Program-made: the position numbers and the translations under genes
From: Bacteroidetes bacterium OLB9
GTDB taxonomy: Bacteria > Bacteroidota > Bacteroidia > Chitinophagales > Saprospiraceae
Reading direction: 5' to 3'
NCBI GenBank assembly: GCA_001567255.1
Contig: LNBW01000067.1
Location: 104,259 to 168,258 of the forward strand
DNA length: 64,000 nucleotides
Shown: piece after piece, positions 18,872-28,240 of the stretch
Numbering within the stretch: the first letter of the stretch is position 1
Layout: each line of letters opens with the position of its first letter
The notes under the pieces: model-generated
Told to the model about the DNA's origin: nothing
The model's input: only the letters and a program-made list of their open reading frames with translations
Database searches by the model: none

Positions 18872-19993
18872 TTATCCCGCTTTCGACCTTAGGTATTTTT
18901 CAATCGTGTTGCGGTCTAGCACACCTATGATGTTATTTTCATCGCCTATAGCCAGTATAGCCAATCCATCATCGCGCATAGTATCAATTGCATCTTTAAG
19001 CAACATGGCTGGATCAATGATCCGGGTTTTACTTGACATTTGTTGATTGACAGTAAGCGTTGGATCTTTTTCCTGATCAATAAAATCTTTAATAAATAAC
19101 TCAGGAACTGTCCCGGAGAGATTGCCTATTGAATCAAACACCAGAAAGTTTCGCTCTCCATTCTGGTACTTCTCTATCAACGACTGATAGGTGTCGCCTA
19201 GATGTAATCGGGTAAATGAAGTTTGCATCAGCTCACTGACCGTTGTATGACCAATTATACTAAGTAGCTTTGTCTGATCATATTCCTGATTGGCCATCAT
19301 AAAGATAAACAGTCCTATCAATGCCAAAATAATTTGCTGATCAAATATGCCGAAAATTATAAAACCTATCGCTAGTAATTTTCCGATTTGAGTTGCTATG
19401 CGCGTAGCTCGAACTTTTCCAAACTTTACAGCTAGCAATGAACGTAGAATACGTCCTCCATCCATAGGAAATGCTGGAATAAGGTTAAATAAAAATAAAG
19501 TAAGATTGATAGGTACCAGCAATCGGATAAATTCTGTTGGATGGTTTAAATTATACGTTGTCATGTCCAACGAAAACTTACCAGTGACTATATAAAATAG
19601 AAATCCAATGACAATGGCAATAATTAAATTAACCATTGGCCCAGCCAGCGTGATAAGAAATTCTTGAGCCGGATGATCCGGAATCCTATTCATTCTAGCA
19701 AGCCCACCTATCGGCGTAATGATAATATCTACCGTCTTTACTCCGAATTTTTGACCTGTCAATGCATGACCGTACTCGTGCATAATCACACAAGCAAAAA
19801 CAGCAAACACGAGCATAGTGTAGGCTATTGCCTGCCACATTTTCATCTCATTGGTCAGAATCGTATATACTATAAATAGCAATAAAAGCCCAAAACTCCA
19901 GTGTACTTTGACAGGAATATTGGAGTAGGAACCTATATACCACGATTTTCCAAAAGGATGAGCTTCTCTTTTTACTCGTTTTCTACCTTCCAA
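18872..19993 (-). CDS. Site-2 protease (M50) with CBS domains
   Basis: Intramembrane zinc metalloprotease of the SpoIVFB/Rip group, 373 aa. The HEYGH zinc motif is at residues 72-76 inside a membrane helix, with the third ligand in FPMDGG (Asp178). About six membrane segments lie before residue 240, and two CBS motifs fill roughly 255-370, probably sensing adenine nucleotides. Such enzymes cut membrane-bound regulators; anti-sigma factors are one possible substrate class in this genome. Its start overlaps the end of the acyl-CoA dehydrogenase gene by 22 bases, so they are co-transcribed. Confidence 0.92.
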   Translation of the reverse strand: MEGRKRVKREAHPFGKSWYIGSYSNIPVKVHWSFGLLLLFIVYTILTNEMKMWQAIAYTMLVFAVFACVIMHEYGHALTGQKFGVKTVDIIITPIGGLARMNRIPDHPAQEFLITLAGPMVNLIIAIVIGFLFYIVTGKFSLDMTTYNLNHPTEFIRLLVPINLTLFLFNLIPAFPMDGGRILRSLLAVKFGKVRATRIATQIGKLLAIGFIIFGIFDQQIILALIGLFIFMMANQEYDQTKLLSIIGHTTVSELMQTSFTRLHLGDTYQSLIEKYQNGERNFLVFDSIGNLSGTVPELFIKDFIDQEKDPTLTVNQQMSSKTRIIDPAMLLKDAIDTMRDDGLAILAIGDENNIIGVLDRNTIEKYLRSKAG

Positions 19994-21150
19994 AGTGGTT
20001 CGTATAATTGTCCGCTGAGAATTTTTCTACTGATGACGACTTTCTGCATCTCAGAAGTACCCTCATAAATCTGGGTTATCTTTGCATCTCTCATCAGTCT
20101 TTCGACATGATACTCCTTAACATAGCCGTAACCTCCATGAATCTGTACTGCCTCTACTGTATGCTTCATAGCTACCTCTGAGGCATAAAGTTTAGCCATG
20201 GCTGCAGCAGAAGTATAGTCCATACCTTGATCTTTCATCCACGCTGCTCTGTACACTAGGAGACGGGCTGCTTCTATCTCAGTAGCCATATCCGCTAGTT
20301 TAAAGGCAATTGCTTGATGCTGGCTGATAGGCTTACCAAAAGCTTCTCTTTCCTTAGAATATTTCACAGCTAATTCATACGCACCCGCTGCAATACCAAG
20401 GGCTTGAGCTGCGATACCGATACGACCTCCGTTCAACACTTTCATTGCAAATTTAAAACCAAAGCCATCCTCACCGATTCGGTTTTCTTTTGGTACCTTT
20501 ACGTCATTGTACATAATCGTATGTGTATCTGAAGCGCGAATACCCATCTTATCTTCCTTGGCACCTATCACGACTCCATCCCAACCTGTCTCTACTATTA
20601 GGACATTGATGCCTTTATGGGCTTTTTCAGGGTGTGTCTGTGCAACCACTAAATGAACTGATGATTTTCCACCATTAGTAATCCAATTTTTAGTACCATT
20701 AAGCAGATAGTAGTCACCCATATCTACGGCTGTAGTACGTTGATGGGTGGCATCGCTTCCAGCCTCTGGCTCAGAAAGACAGAACGAACCGATGATCTCT
20801 CCAGTAGCTAGTCTAGTTAAGTATTTTCTCTTTTGTTCTTCTGTACCAAAAGTCTCAATTCCCCAGCATACCAGAGAGTTATTAACAGACATGATCACTG
20901 AACACGAACTATCCATTTTGGAAATTTCTTCCATCGCCAGAACGTAAGAAACGGTATCCATGCCACCACCATTATATTCAGGCGATACCATCATACCCAG
21001 AAAGCCCATTTCACCCATCTTTTTTAATTGTTCAGTAGGATGAATCATATCTCTGTCACGCTCTATCACGCCTGGAAGCAATTCCTGCTGAGTAAAATCT
21101 CGTGCTGCTTGTTGTACTGCTTTTTGCTCTTCGGTTAATTCAAAATACAT
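19972..21150 (-). CDS. Acyl-CoA dehydrogenase
   Basis: FAD enzyme making the first oxidation step of beta-oxidation (or of branched-chain/short acyl-CoA breakdown). 392 aa. Marks: GCLSEPE-type signature seen as SFCLSEPEAGSDA, the WITNGG flavin segment, FGKPISQHQAIAFKLADMA, and YEGTSEM holding the catalytic Glu near residue 373. Together with the FadB/FadN-like and thiolase genes at 25.8-29.4 kb it can give a complete spiral apart from acyl-CoA ligase. Confidence 0.95.
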   Translation of the reverse strand: MYFELTEEQKAVQQAARDFTQQELLPGVIERDRDMIHPTEQLKKMGEMGFLGMMVSPEYNGGGMDTVSYVLAMEEISKMDSSCSVIMSVNNSLVCWGIETFGTEEQKRKYLTRLATGEIIGSFCLSEPEAGSDATHQRTTAVDMGDYYLLNGTKNWITNGGKSSVHLVVAQTHPEKAHKGINVLIVETGWDGVVIGAKEDKMGIRASDTHTIMYNDVKVPKENRIGEDGFGFKFAMKVLNGGRIGIAAQALGIAAGAYELAVKYSKEREAFGKPISQHQAIAFKLADMATEIEAARLLVYRAAWMKDQGMDYTSAAAMAKLYASEVAMKHTVEAVQIHGGYGYVKEYHVERLMRDAKITQIYEGTSEMQKVVISRKILSGQLYEPLWKVENE

Positions 21151-21210
21151 TTATTACACGTTTTATTTCGTACTTCAATCATTTTGCTGCAAAAATAGTC
21201 AATTTTATTG

Positions 21211-21831
21211 TTATTCTGAATTTTTACCAAACAAACTTAACTGCTCCTTGTCAGGCAAAAGTCTGAAACTTTTTCGATGGTAGGGCGTATCACCGTACTT
21301 CATGATGGCCTTGCGATGTTCTGCTGTAGGATAACCCTTGTTTTTGTGCCATTGATATTGTGGATACTCCTCTGCAATTCTATCCATATACTCATCGCGG
21401 TAGGTTTTAGCTAGAATGGAAGCTGCTGCGATACTGCTATACTTGCCATCACCCTTAATGATACAGTCGTGATGCGTGTCACGATAAGGCATAAACTTAT
21501 TGCCATCAACAATGATGTGCTGTGGGTGAATGCTAAGGCCATCCAGCGCAAGGTGCATGGTTCTGACAGAAGCCCATAGAATATTGTAAGTGTCAATGTC
21601 AGAAGGGTTCATTTTAGCAACAGCAAAATCTAGCGCCTCTTGCTCAATGATAAGGCGAAGTTCGTTTCTTCGCTTTTCAGAAAGCTGTTTGGAATCATTA
21701 AGAAAGTCGTGACTAAAATCTTCGGGCAAAATAACGGCTGCCGCAAATACAGGTCCTGCCAGACAACCTCTACCTGCCTCATCACATCCTGCTTCGGGAT
21801 ACACACCAGAATAATTATTTAACAGCTTCAA
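21211..21831 (-). CDS. rnhB: Ribonuclease HII
   Basis: Removes single ribonucleotides and RNA primers from DNA. 206 aa. The catalytic signature [11 protein letters not shown] lies at residues 20-30, IIVDGNKF holds another acidic residue, and [17 protein letters not shown] is the conserved metal-site helix. The gene starts 11 bases after the end of the permease gene on the same strand. Confidence 0.96.
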   Translation of the reverse strand: MKLLNNYSGVYPEAGCDEAGRGCLAGPVFAAAVILPEDFSHDFLNDSKQLSEKRRNELRLIIEQEALDFAVAKMNPSDIDTYNILWASVRTMHLALDGLSIHPQHIIVDGNKFMPYRDTHHDCIIKGDGKYSSIAAASILAKTYRDEYMDRIAEEYPQYQWHKNKGYPTAEHRKAIMKYGDTPYHRKSFRLLPDKEQLSLFGKNSE

Positions 21832-21842
21832 AATGATTAATA

Positions 21843-23085
21843 TTATTCGTACCTGAGTGCATCAATTGGATCTAGCTTTGATGCCTTTAGTGCCGGATAT
21901 AAGCCTGAAATCAAACCCACCACGATACACACCGTAAATCCGAGTAAAATCCAGTTCCATGGTATAAAAAACCGCCCATCAACCATTACAGAAACTGCAA
22001 AACCCATTAAAATACCTAGTATAATGCCGACAATTCCACCTAATAGACATATGACTACGGCTTCTATCAGAAACTGGGTCAACACATTTTTTCGAGTCGC
22101 TCCAAGCGCTTTTCTGATACCGATTTCTTTCGTTCGTTCTGTCACCGATACCAGCATGATATTCATCAATCCAATGGATGCTCCCAGCAAGGTCAGCATA
22201 GCAATAATTACAGTACTCCACCTCAGGGTCGAGGTCATCTCTTTGAGCTGGTTGAGTATCCCGTCACTCTTTCGGATTTCAAAATCGTTTTCGTCGGCTA
22301 CTTTTAGCTTGCGTACATTGCGCATAACACCGATTGCATGGTTAATCGCATTGTCCATATCCTGAGGTTGACTCACTGCGACTGTAATATTATATGGCTT
22401 ATCACTATATCCATACAGTGTTTTAGCATTATAAAGTGGGATATAGACCCTTCGGTCATTGGATCCTCCTGATGATGAGCCTTTGCTTTTCAATACTCCG
22501 GTCACAAGGTATCTATTACTGTTGATATAAAGGTCCTTGCCTATCGCTTTGTCAGCATTTTCATTGAATAATGTTTTAACAATATCAGAGCCGATGATTA
22601 CCCGATTTGAGGTAGAAAATATTTCGCTCGCAGTGAAGTTTCTGCCTGCCTCTAGCTCAAAAGCTGAGGTAATGAGATAATTTTCATCAATGCCATATAC
22701 CCTTACATTAGGATTGGTCTTTTTATTGCCAGCTTTGACCGTTGCATCACTAACACCGGACGTCTCAATAGCCACTCTTGTAGAGCCATACTGATATCTT
22801 TTCTTAAAATCCATGGCTTCGTCAAAAACAATGGGATCGGAAATTTTTTTGGCTTCGCCCTCGATCGTTGCTTCGGAGCGTTTCAGAAAGTGGTCTGATA
22901 TTAAATGAGTTGGCACCCAGTCTGTTGAAATTGTCACTCATCGAAAATAAAATACTGTCTATCGCCGTGAGAATACCCACTAGACAGGTGATACCTACGG
23001 CTATGATCACTAGAGTGAGTAATGACCGAAGGAGATTGGCTTTGATAGAGCCTAGAGCTAACAATATGCTTTCTAAATAATTCAT
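21843..23085 (-). CDS. MacB/FtsX-type ABC transporter permease, one-base frameshift
   Basis: Permease of an ABC transporter of the MacB type (peptide, lipoprotein or antimicrobial export); no ATPase gene is next to it. Two overlapping open frames make it up. The first (22822-23085) gives the N-terminal cytoplasmic stretch, membrane helix 1 ([20 protein letters not shown]) and the start of the periplasmic domain (RLGANSFNI). The second (21843-22937) gives the rest, with SSGGSND, the [17 protein letters not shown] motif and three C-terminal helices. Dropping one base from the seven-T run 22844-22850 joins them into a 413-aa protein, a normal length. The first residues of the second frame as it stands (MTISTDW...) are out-of-frame read. 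Confidence 0.85.
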
Positions 23086-23448
23086 CCGAATGATTCGGTG
23101 TTTCTGATTTAAGGCTTAAAGATAAATGTTGCCGGCCATTAATTCAGTTAAATATAGAAGTAAGCTTTAAAAAATACGACAAAAGCAGGAAAATGGTCAG
23201 GCAAGTACTCATATAGAATCAAGATATCCGATTGCTAGGTTAGTCAATTAAAAAACTTTATGGCAGTATTGATTGCATAAAATGAACACTTAGCTTATCT
23301 TACAGATACCTGGGTAAAAAGGCGGTATAAACACACTTTTGTATCTCTCTCGATATTTCGAACCCAAAATAATTCAAAATAAGGTTCCAGGTAAATGGTT
23401 TATGAATATAAATGTTTCCTAGCGCTCAAAAAGAACATTAAAATCCCC
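23086..23448. other. Intergenic region between divergent permease and gldH genes
   Basis: About 360 bases without a supportable gene. It must hold promoters for both directions. Only the gldH -7 element at its right end is clear. Confidence 0.4.
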
Positions 23449-23457
23449 TACTTTTGC
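23449..23457 (+). promoter_or_regulatory. Bacteroidota -7 element before gldH
   Basis: TACTTTTGC matches TAnnTTTG and lies 18 bases before the TTG start of gldH. A -33 TTG is not evident at the expected place. Confidence 0.5.
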
Positions 23458-23475
23458 ATCTTAAAACATTGAATA

Positions 23476-23937
23476 TTGAGATATACAGTAGTATTTATTT
23501 TGTTTTTGATGTTGGCTTCATGTGGTCCAACCGAAATTTATAAACATAAAGAAGACATCCATCAGCCCTGGACATATGCTGATTCTCTTGTGTTTAATTA
23601 TGCTGTCACCGATACACTCAGTCCATACGATTTGTTTCTTACTGTAGAACATAGTCCAGAGTTCAAATATGAAAACTTATATATCAATGCTGTCACTCAG
23701 TTTCCGGATGGCAACCGCAGTGTACATCCTGTTTCACTGCAATTAGTCGGCGATGATGACAACTGGATAGGAAAGTGCAGCAGTACATCTTGCAAAGCAG
23801 CTATCCATATAGCTGAGAAAGCTTATTTCAAGCAACCGGGCGATTACAAACTTATGCTGGAACAGTATTCGAGATCAGAATCATTAGATGGGATTATCTC
23901 TATACAACTTCAAATCTTAAAAGCTAAAATAAAATAG
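23476..23937 (+). CDS. gldH: Gliding motility lipoprotein GldH
   Basis: Lipoprotein of the Bacteroidota gliding/T9SS set, 153 aa. The signal peptide ends in the lipobox LASC (Cys16), so the mature protein is acylated and held at a membrane. Length and the later motifs (PWTYADSLVFNY, GDYKLMLEQYSR) fit GldH. The start is TTG: the frame has a TGA two codons upstream and no ATG. GldH is needed for gliding in Flavobacterium but is also present in non-gliding relatives. The next gene starts 4 bases later. Confidence 0.88.
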   Translation: MRYTVVFILFLMLASCGPTEIYKHKEDIHQPWTYADSLVFNYAVTDTLSPYDLFLTVEHSPEFKYENLYINAVTQFPDGNRSVHPVSLQLVGDDDNWIGKCSSTSCKAAIHIAEKAYFKQPGDYKLMLEQYSRSESLDGIISIQLQILKAKIK

Positions 23938-23941
23938 CCGT

Positions 23942-25372
23942 ATGGAGTGGAAGTCATCGGAAAAATATCTCAATTATTGTTTTTGGTTGATTTTTATTGG
24001 ACTAGTCGGTTGGTTTAAATTCCAATATCACGAACTCTGGAAAGACGAATGGCAAGCATGGTTCGTAGCTAAAGACAAGAGTTTGCCTGAGATGTTATCA
24101 TTCCTATATTACGAAGGACACCCTGCATTGTGGTATCTATATTTGAAGATTGTTAGTATCTTCTCTACAGGAAACAACGATATGGTGCCGATCCAGAGTG
24201 CTCACTTGATTACTGTGGCTGCAGGACTTTATTTTCTATTGGTGAAGTTTAGGATACCCTTGTTATTTAAGGTGGTTTTTACTCTGTCGTACTTCATGAT
24301 ATTTGAATACGGAATTATCAATCGAGGTTATTATCTGGTTATTCTCTTTGCATTTTGGGCTGTTTGGTTGCTTTCTAAAGCGCACTACAATAAAAAGCAT
24401 CTGGCTTGGGTCCTTTTTTTCTTGTTTCAGACAGAAGTCTATGGGGCCATTATGGCTTTAGTCCTCGGTGCTTATGCGCTATATGATCAGTATCTTACTA
24501 CAGGTAGTTATCGAAATAATACCTTATTTATCGGCATTGGCACCGGACTGGCCGTATTTATCTTATCCGTTTTTCCTCGCACTTCCGACCACGTTGCCAG
24601 AACAGCATCAAGACAATGGGATGCCATAGACAAGCTATTCATGTCCATCCAAGGTAATCTGAGCAATACATTTATGCCTGGTGCTACAAAAGATACATTT
24701 ACTTATGGTTGGACGGGTACGGGACTATTTCTTTCTGTGCTTTGTTTGGCTTTCATCACATTTGTCTTTTACAAAAATAAAAAAACACTTTGGGCAGCAT
24801 TGTTATTTATTGCAGGCATATTGGTCTTCAGTAATTTGTTTTTTCTAGGTGGTATCCGACAGTGGGGTATGGGCTTTGTATTTTTCATTGCTTTATTACA
24901 ACTGCGAGCTGTCCAACTAAGAAAAGATATATTGGCATCGGTAATGATTTTAGTATTTGGCGTATTTAATCTCATCCACGGATTCAAAGCACTTAAAGAA
25001 GATTTTAATATACCATTCACAAATGCCGCAACTACCGGAGCCTTTATCAAGGAAAAGGTACCACAAAAGGTGCCAGTCGTAGCCCTTAATAAATTTGATG
25101 CTACACCAGTGATAGGTTATGCCGGTAGAAAATTCTATGAATTGCCTGACGGTGTCGAGTTCAGCTACTTCAGATGGGTGGATAAAATTTACATACCTAC
25201 TGAAAGCGAGTTAAAACAATTTGCAAAATATAAAAATGTGGGCGGCTTAGTATTATTGAGTCCACAGCCCATTGATACCCTCAGATATCCAAATGCACAG
25301 TTTTGGGAAAAATTTACTGATACTAATTATAAAAATGAAAATTATTATCTCTACCAGCTTCCGGCCAGGTAA
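23942..25372 (+). CDS. Multi-pass membrane protein, glycosyltransferase-39/83-like
   Basis: 476 aa with about ten hydrophobic segments. The first loop after helix 1 has ELWKDEWQAW, a DE motif like that in the first periplasmic loop of dolichol/undecaprenol-phosphate-sugar transferases (GT39/GT83, ArnT-like), followed by EGHPALWYL. The C-terminal ~110 residues are soluble. I infer a lipid-linked sugar transferase, but the family could also be an uncharacterised Bacteroidota membrane protein. It is translated from an ATG 4 bases after gldH and probably shares its transcript. Confidence 0.6.
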   Translation: MEWKSSEKYLNYCFWLIFIGLVGWFKFQYHELWKDEWQAWFVAKDKSLPEMLSFLYYEGHPALWYLYLKIVSIFSTGNNDMVPIQSAHLITVAAGLYFLLVKFRIPLLFKVVFTLSYFMIFEYGIINRGYYLVILFAFWAVWLLSKAHYNKKHLAWVLFFLFQTEVYGAIMALVLGAYALYDQYLTTGSYRNNTLFIGIGTGLAVFILSVFPRTSDHVARTASRQWDAIDKLFMSIQGNLSNTFMPGATKDTFTYGWTGTGLFLSVLCLAFITFVFYKNKKTLWAALLFIAGILVFSNLFFLGGIRQWGMGFVFFIALLQLRAVQLRKDILASVMILVFGVFNLIHGFKALKEDFNIPFTNAATTGAFIKEKVPQKVPVVALNKFDATPVIGYAGRKFYELPDGVEFSYFRWVDKIYIPTESELKQFAKYKNVGGLVLLSPQPIDTLRYPNAQFWEKFTDTNYKNENYYLYQLPAR

Positions 25373-25550
25373 GATTTGTAAATAATTTAACTTGCAGTTA
25401 ATTATTTTTATATAAAGTTATTTTTAAAATTTAATTCTTATTTTAAGATTGTTTTATAATTTTATATGTTTTGTTAATGTTTATTTGTGGCTCCATGAAA
25501 TTTAATTTTGTTAAATTTCAGTTAATTGCTTTTCTAATTGCAATCTTTCA
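25373..25550. other. AT-rich spacer before the candidate small RNA
   Basis: No gene seen; very T-rich DNA. Part of a 421-base gap before the FadB-like gene. Confidence 0.4.
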
Positions 25551-25552
25551 AC

Positions 25553-25672
25553 TACTTTTGCGTTATCAATTATGAAATAAACAGATTGGAATTTTGATTT
25601 CCGATCTACTAGAATGAGGTGATTTGTTAGTTAATAAAGGGACGATTGTGGTATTCATGATCGTCTTTTTTT
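25553..25672 (+). ncRNA. Candidate small RNA or leader (promoter to terminator)
   Basis: A -7 element TACTTTTGC (25553-25561) is followed about 80 bases later by an intrinsic terminator (25641-25672) with no open frame between them apart from ATG AAA TAA. The transcript would be roughly 100-110 nt and would end about 120 bases before the FadB-like gene. It could be an independent small RNA, or an attenuator-type leader. Nothing in it matches an RNA family I recognise. Confidence 0.35.
25641..25672 (+). terminator. Intrinsic terminator in the gap before the FadB-like gene
   Basis: GACGAT (25641-25646) pairs with ATCGTC (25660-25665), extended by wobble pairs, and is followed by a run of seven T. 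Confidence 0.65.
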
Positions 25673-25793
25673 ATCTATAATTCTAAATAATTAAACTCTA
25701 AGTTAAATTATTAGGGATTTACTGACATTATTTGAAAAAAACTGTTTATTTTTATGAAAAATATCATTTTGCTTCATTTTAGTATAAAATATT

Positions 25794-28193
25794 ATGACAA
25801 AGAGAATTAAAAAAGTAGCAGTTCTTGGATCTGGTGTGATGGGATCAGGAATTGCTTGTCATCTGGCAAATGCAGGGTTACAGGTTCTTATGCTGGATAT
25901 ACTCCCTCCAGGTCTAGACTCTAATCAAAAATCTAGCCATGATGTACGGAACAAAATAGCAGACACTGCTCTCGCTCACGCATTAAAATCAAAGCCTGCA
26001 CCACTGTACGAAGCAGATTTTGCGGCCCGCATTACCACAGGAAATTTTGATGATGACTTTGAAAAAATCGCTTCTTGTGACTGGATCATCGAAGTAGTAG
26101 TAGAAAGACTAGATATCAAGAAGCAGATATTTGAAAAAGTGGACCAATACCGTAAACTGGGCGCTCTCGTTACATCCAATACATCAGGCATACCTATCCG
26201 TTATCTTGTAGAAGGCAGATCTGAAGACTTCCAGTCTCATTTCTGTGGTACACACTTCTTTAATCCTGCCAGATACATGGCATTACTGGAGATCATCCCT
26301 CATTCAGGAACGCATCAGGATATCATTGACTTCTGGATGCACTTCGGAGCGGTTTATCTTGGTAAGAAAACCGTTCTTTGCAAAGATACTCCGGCATTTA
26401 TCGGCAATAGAATAGGTTTTTATAGTGGCAACAAAGTCAATGAACTGACAGAAAAATATGATTTTTCCATTGAAGAAGTGGATAATATCACCGGCGAACC
26501 TATAGGATGGCCCAATACTGGCAGTTATAGACTTTTAGATTTGGTAGGACTGGACACCTCTGTTAAAGTAACTAAAGGCGTCATCGAAAATTGTCCTGAT
26601 GATGAGTATGTTAAAATACTAAAGGACCGTCCGGTTCCTAAAGCTACTCAGTTTTTACTGGATAATAATTTTCTGGGTGATAAGACTGGTCAGGGTTTTT
26701 ATAAAAAGACCAATGAAAAAGATGAAAACGGAAATAAAATCATTCTGGCGCTTGATCTAAAAACCCTTGAATACAAACCACGACAAAAATATCAAATACC
26801 CGTCGTCGGTATCGCTAAGAAGATCGAAATCATGGATAAGCGCATGAAGGAGATGATGCATTCAGAAGAAAAATCAGGTCACTTTGTCCGAGATTTGATA
26901 TGTGGCATCTTCACTTACGCAGCTAATCGTATTCCTGAGATCAGCGACAATGTATATAGTATTGATAATGCTATGAAAGCTGGCTATGCCTGGACCTACG
27001 GACCATTTGAACTCTGGGATCTCGTCGGAATCAAAGAAGGTGCTGAGATGGCTAAGTCTCTAGGTGAGTCTGTTCCTGAGTGGATAGATGGCCTTATCTC
27101 TAGAGGTGTCAACTCCTTTTACATCTCTGAAGGCGGAAGACGAAAGTATTACGACCTGAATTCAAATAGTTATCAGGTCATTCCGGGTACTGAGATGAGC
27201 ATTCACCTTGACAATTACAGAAGTAACACACCGGTATATAAAAACTCAGAGTGTATTGTTCATGATATAGGTGATGGTGTACTTTGTTTTGAATTCACCA
27301 CAAAGTCTAATGCTATCGGTGAAGGTATCGGACAGGGAGCACAAGAAGCACTTAACATTGCTCAAAATGGAGACTGGGCTGGTATTGTCATCGGCAATAA
27401 TGCCAAAAACTTCACTGTAGGTGCTAACCTTATGAATGTCGGTATGGCAGCTATGCAAAAAGATTTTAAAAAGCTCGAAGAAATGGTCAATGGCTTCCAG
27501 CAAATCAATATGGCTATCCGCTATTCTACCATTCCGGTGGTGACTGCCACACAGGGCTACGTTTTCGGTGGTGGGTGTGAGATATTGATGCATTCTGATG
27601 CAGCAGTTTGTAATGCAGAATCGTATATTGGACTTGTAGAGGTCGGTGTAGGATTGCTGCCTGGTGGCGGTGGAACGAAGGAATTTGCATTGAGAGCTTC
27701 TGATCTTTACTTTGAAGGCGATGTACAAATGCCTACATTGATAGATAAGTTCAGAACTATAGCTACAGCAACAGTTTCTACTTCTGCATATGAAGGGTTC
27801 AAGCATGGATATCTACTTAAAGACAGAGATACTGTAGAAATCAACCTAGCAAATACGCTGAGTACTGCAAAGGCAAAAGTACTATCATTAGCACGTAACT
27901 ATATTGCACCAATACCAAAGGAAGTCACAGTATTAGGAAGAGCTGGTATTGCTGCCTTATACACTGCTATTAATGAGTTCTTCTTAGGTAATTATATGAC
28001 TGAATATGACCAGGAAATCGCAAGAAAAGTAGCTTATGTGATATGTGGCGGTGATCTAACCGGTCAACAAAAAGTATCTGAACAGTACCTTTTGGATATT
28101 GAAAGAGAAGCTTTCTTGCAATTATTGGGTAACCAAAAGACACTGGATAGAATTCAGTACTTACTTATGAACAACAAGCCTTTGAGAAATTAA
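25794..28193 (+). CDS. 3-hydroxyacyl-CoA dehydrogenase / enoyl-CoA hydratase (FadB/FadN-like)
   Basis: Bifunctional beta-oxidation enzyme, 799 aa. The N-terminal half is the NAD-dependent 3-hydroxyacyl-CoA dehydrogenase: GSGVMGSGIACHLANAG Rossmann loop at residues 12-28, GTHFFNPARYM near 152-162, and a second 3HCDH C-terminal module with GQGFYKK. The C-terminal part (about 475-700) has the crotonase oxyanion-hole segments KNFTVGANLMNVG and GYVFGGGCEI. This order (dehydrogenase first) is the FadN arrangement rather than E. coli FadB. The thiolase follows after 47 bases, so the two are an operon. Confidence 0.93.
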   Translation: MTKRIKKVAVLGSGVMGSGIACHLANAGLQVLMLDILPPGLDSNQKSSHDVRNKIADTALAHALKSKPAPLYEADFAARITTGNFDDDFEKIASCDWIIEVVVERLDIKKQIFEKVDQYRKLGALVTSNTSGIPIRYLVEGRSEDFQSHFCGTHFFNPARYMALLEIIPHSGTHQDIIDFWMHFGAVYLGKKTVLCKDTPAFIGNRIGFYSGNKVNELTEKYDFSIEEVDNITGEPIGWPNTGSYRLLDLVGLDTSVKVTKGVIENCPDDEYVKILKDRPVPKATQFLLDNNFLGDKTGQGFYKKTNEKDENGNKIILALDLKTLEYKPRQKYQIPVVGIAKKIEIMDKRMKEMMHSEEKSGHFVRDLICGIFTYAANRIPEISDNVYSIDNAMKAGYAWTYGPFELWDLVGIKEGAEMAKSLGESVPEWIDGLISRGVNSFYISEGGRRKYYDLNSNSYQVIPGTEMSIHLDNYRSNTPVYKNSECIVHDIGDGVLCFEFTTKSNAIGEGIGQGAQEALNIAQNGDWAGIVIGNNAKNFTVGANLMNVGMAAMQKDFKKLEEMVNGFQQINMAIRYSTIPVVTATQGYVFGGGCEILMHSDAAVCNAESYIGLVEVGVGLLPGGGGTKEFALRASDLYFEGDVQMPTLIDKFRTIATATVSTSAYEGFKHGYLLKDRDTVEINLANTLSTAKAKVLSLARNYIAPIPKEVTVLGRAGIAALYTAINEFFLGNYMTEYDQEIARKVAYVICGGDLTGQQKVSEQYLLDIEREAFLQLLGNQKTLDRIQYLLMNNKPLRN

Positions 28194-28240
28194 TCAGGAT
28201 AAGCCATCCGATATTTTCATTAACATAAAATAATATAAAA

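Noticed and set aside
22822..22937. Two separate overlapping permease genes
   Set aside because: The two frames give complementary halves of one permease and meet at a seven-T run; one gene with a one-base error is simpler.
27246..27806. 186-codon minus-strand frame inside the FadB/FadN-like gene
   Set aside because: Antisense to the conserved crotonase domain; Cys/Ser/His-rich product of the kind antisense frames give.
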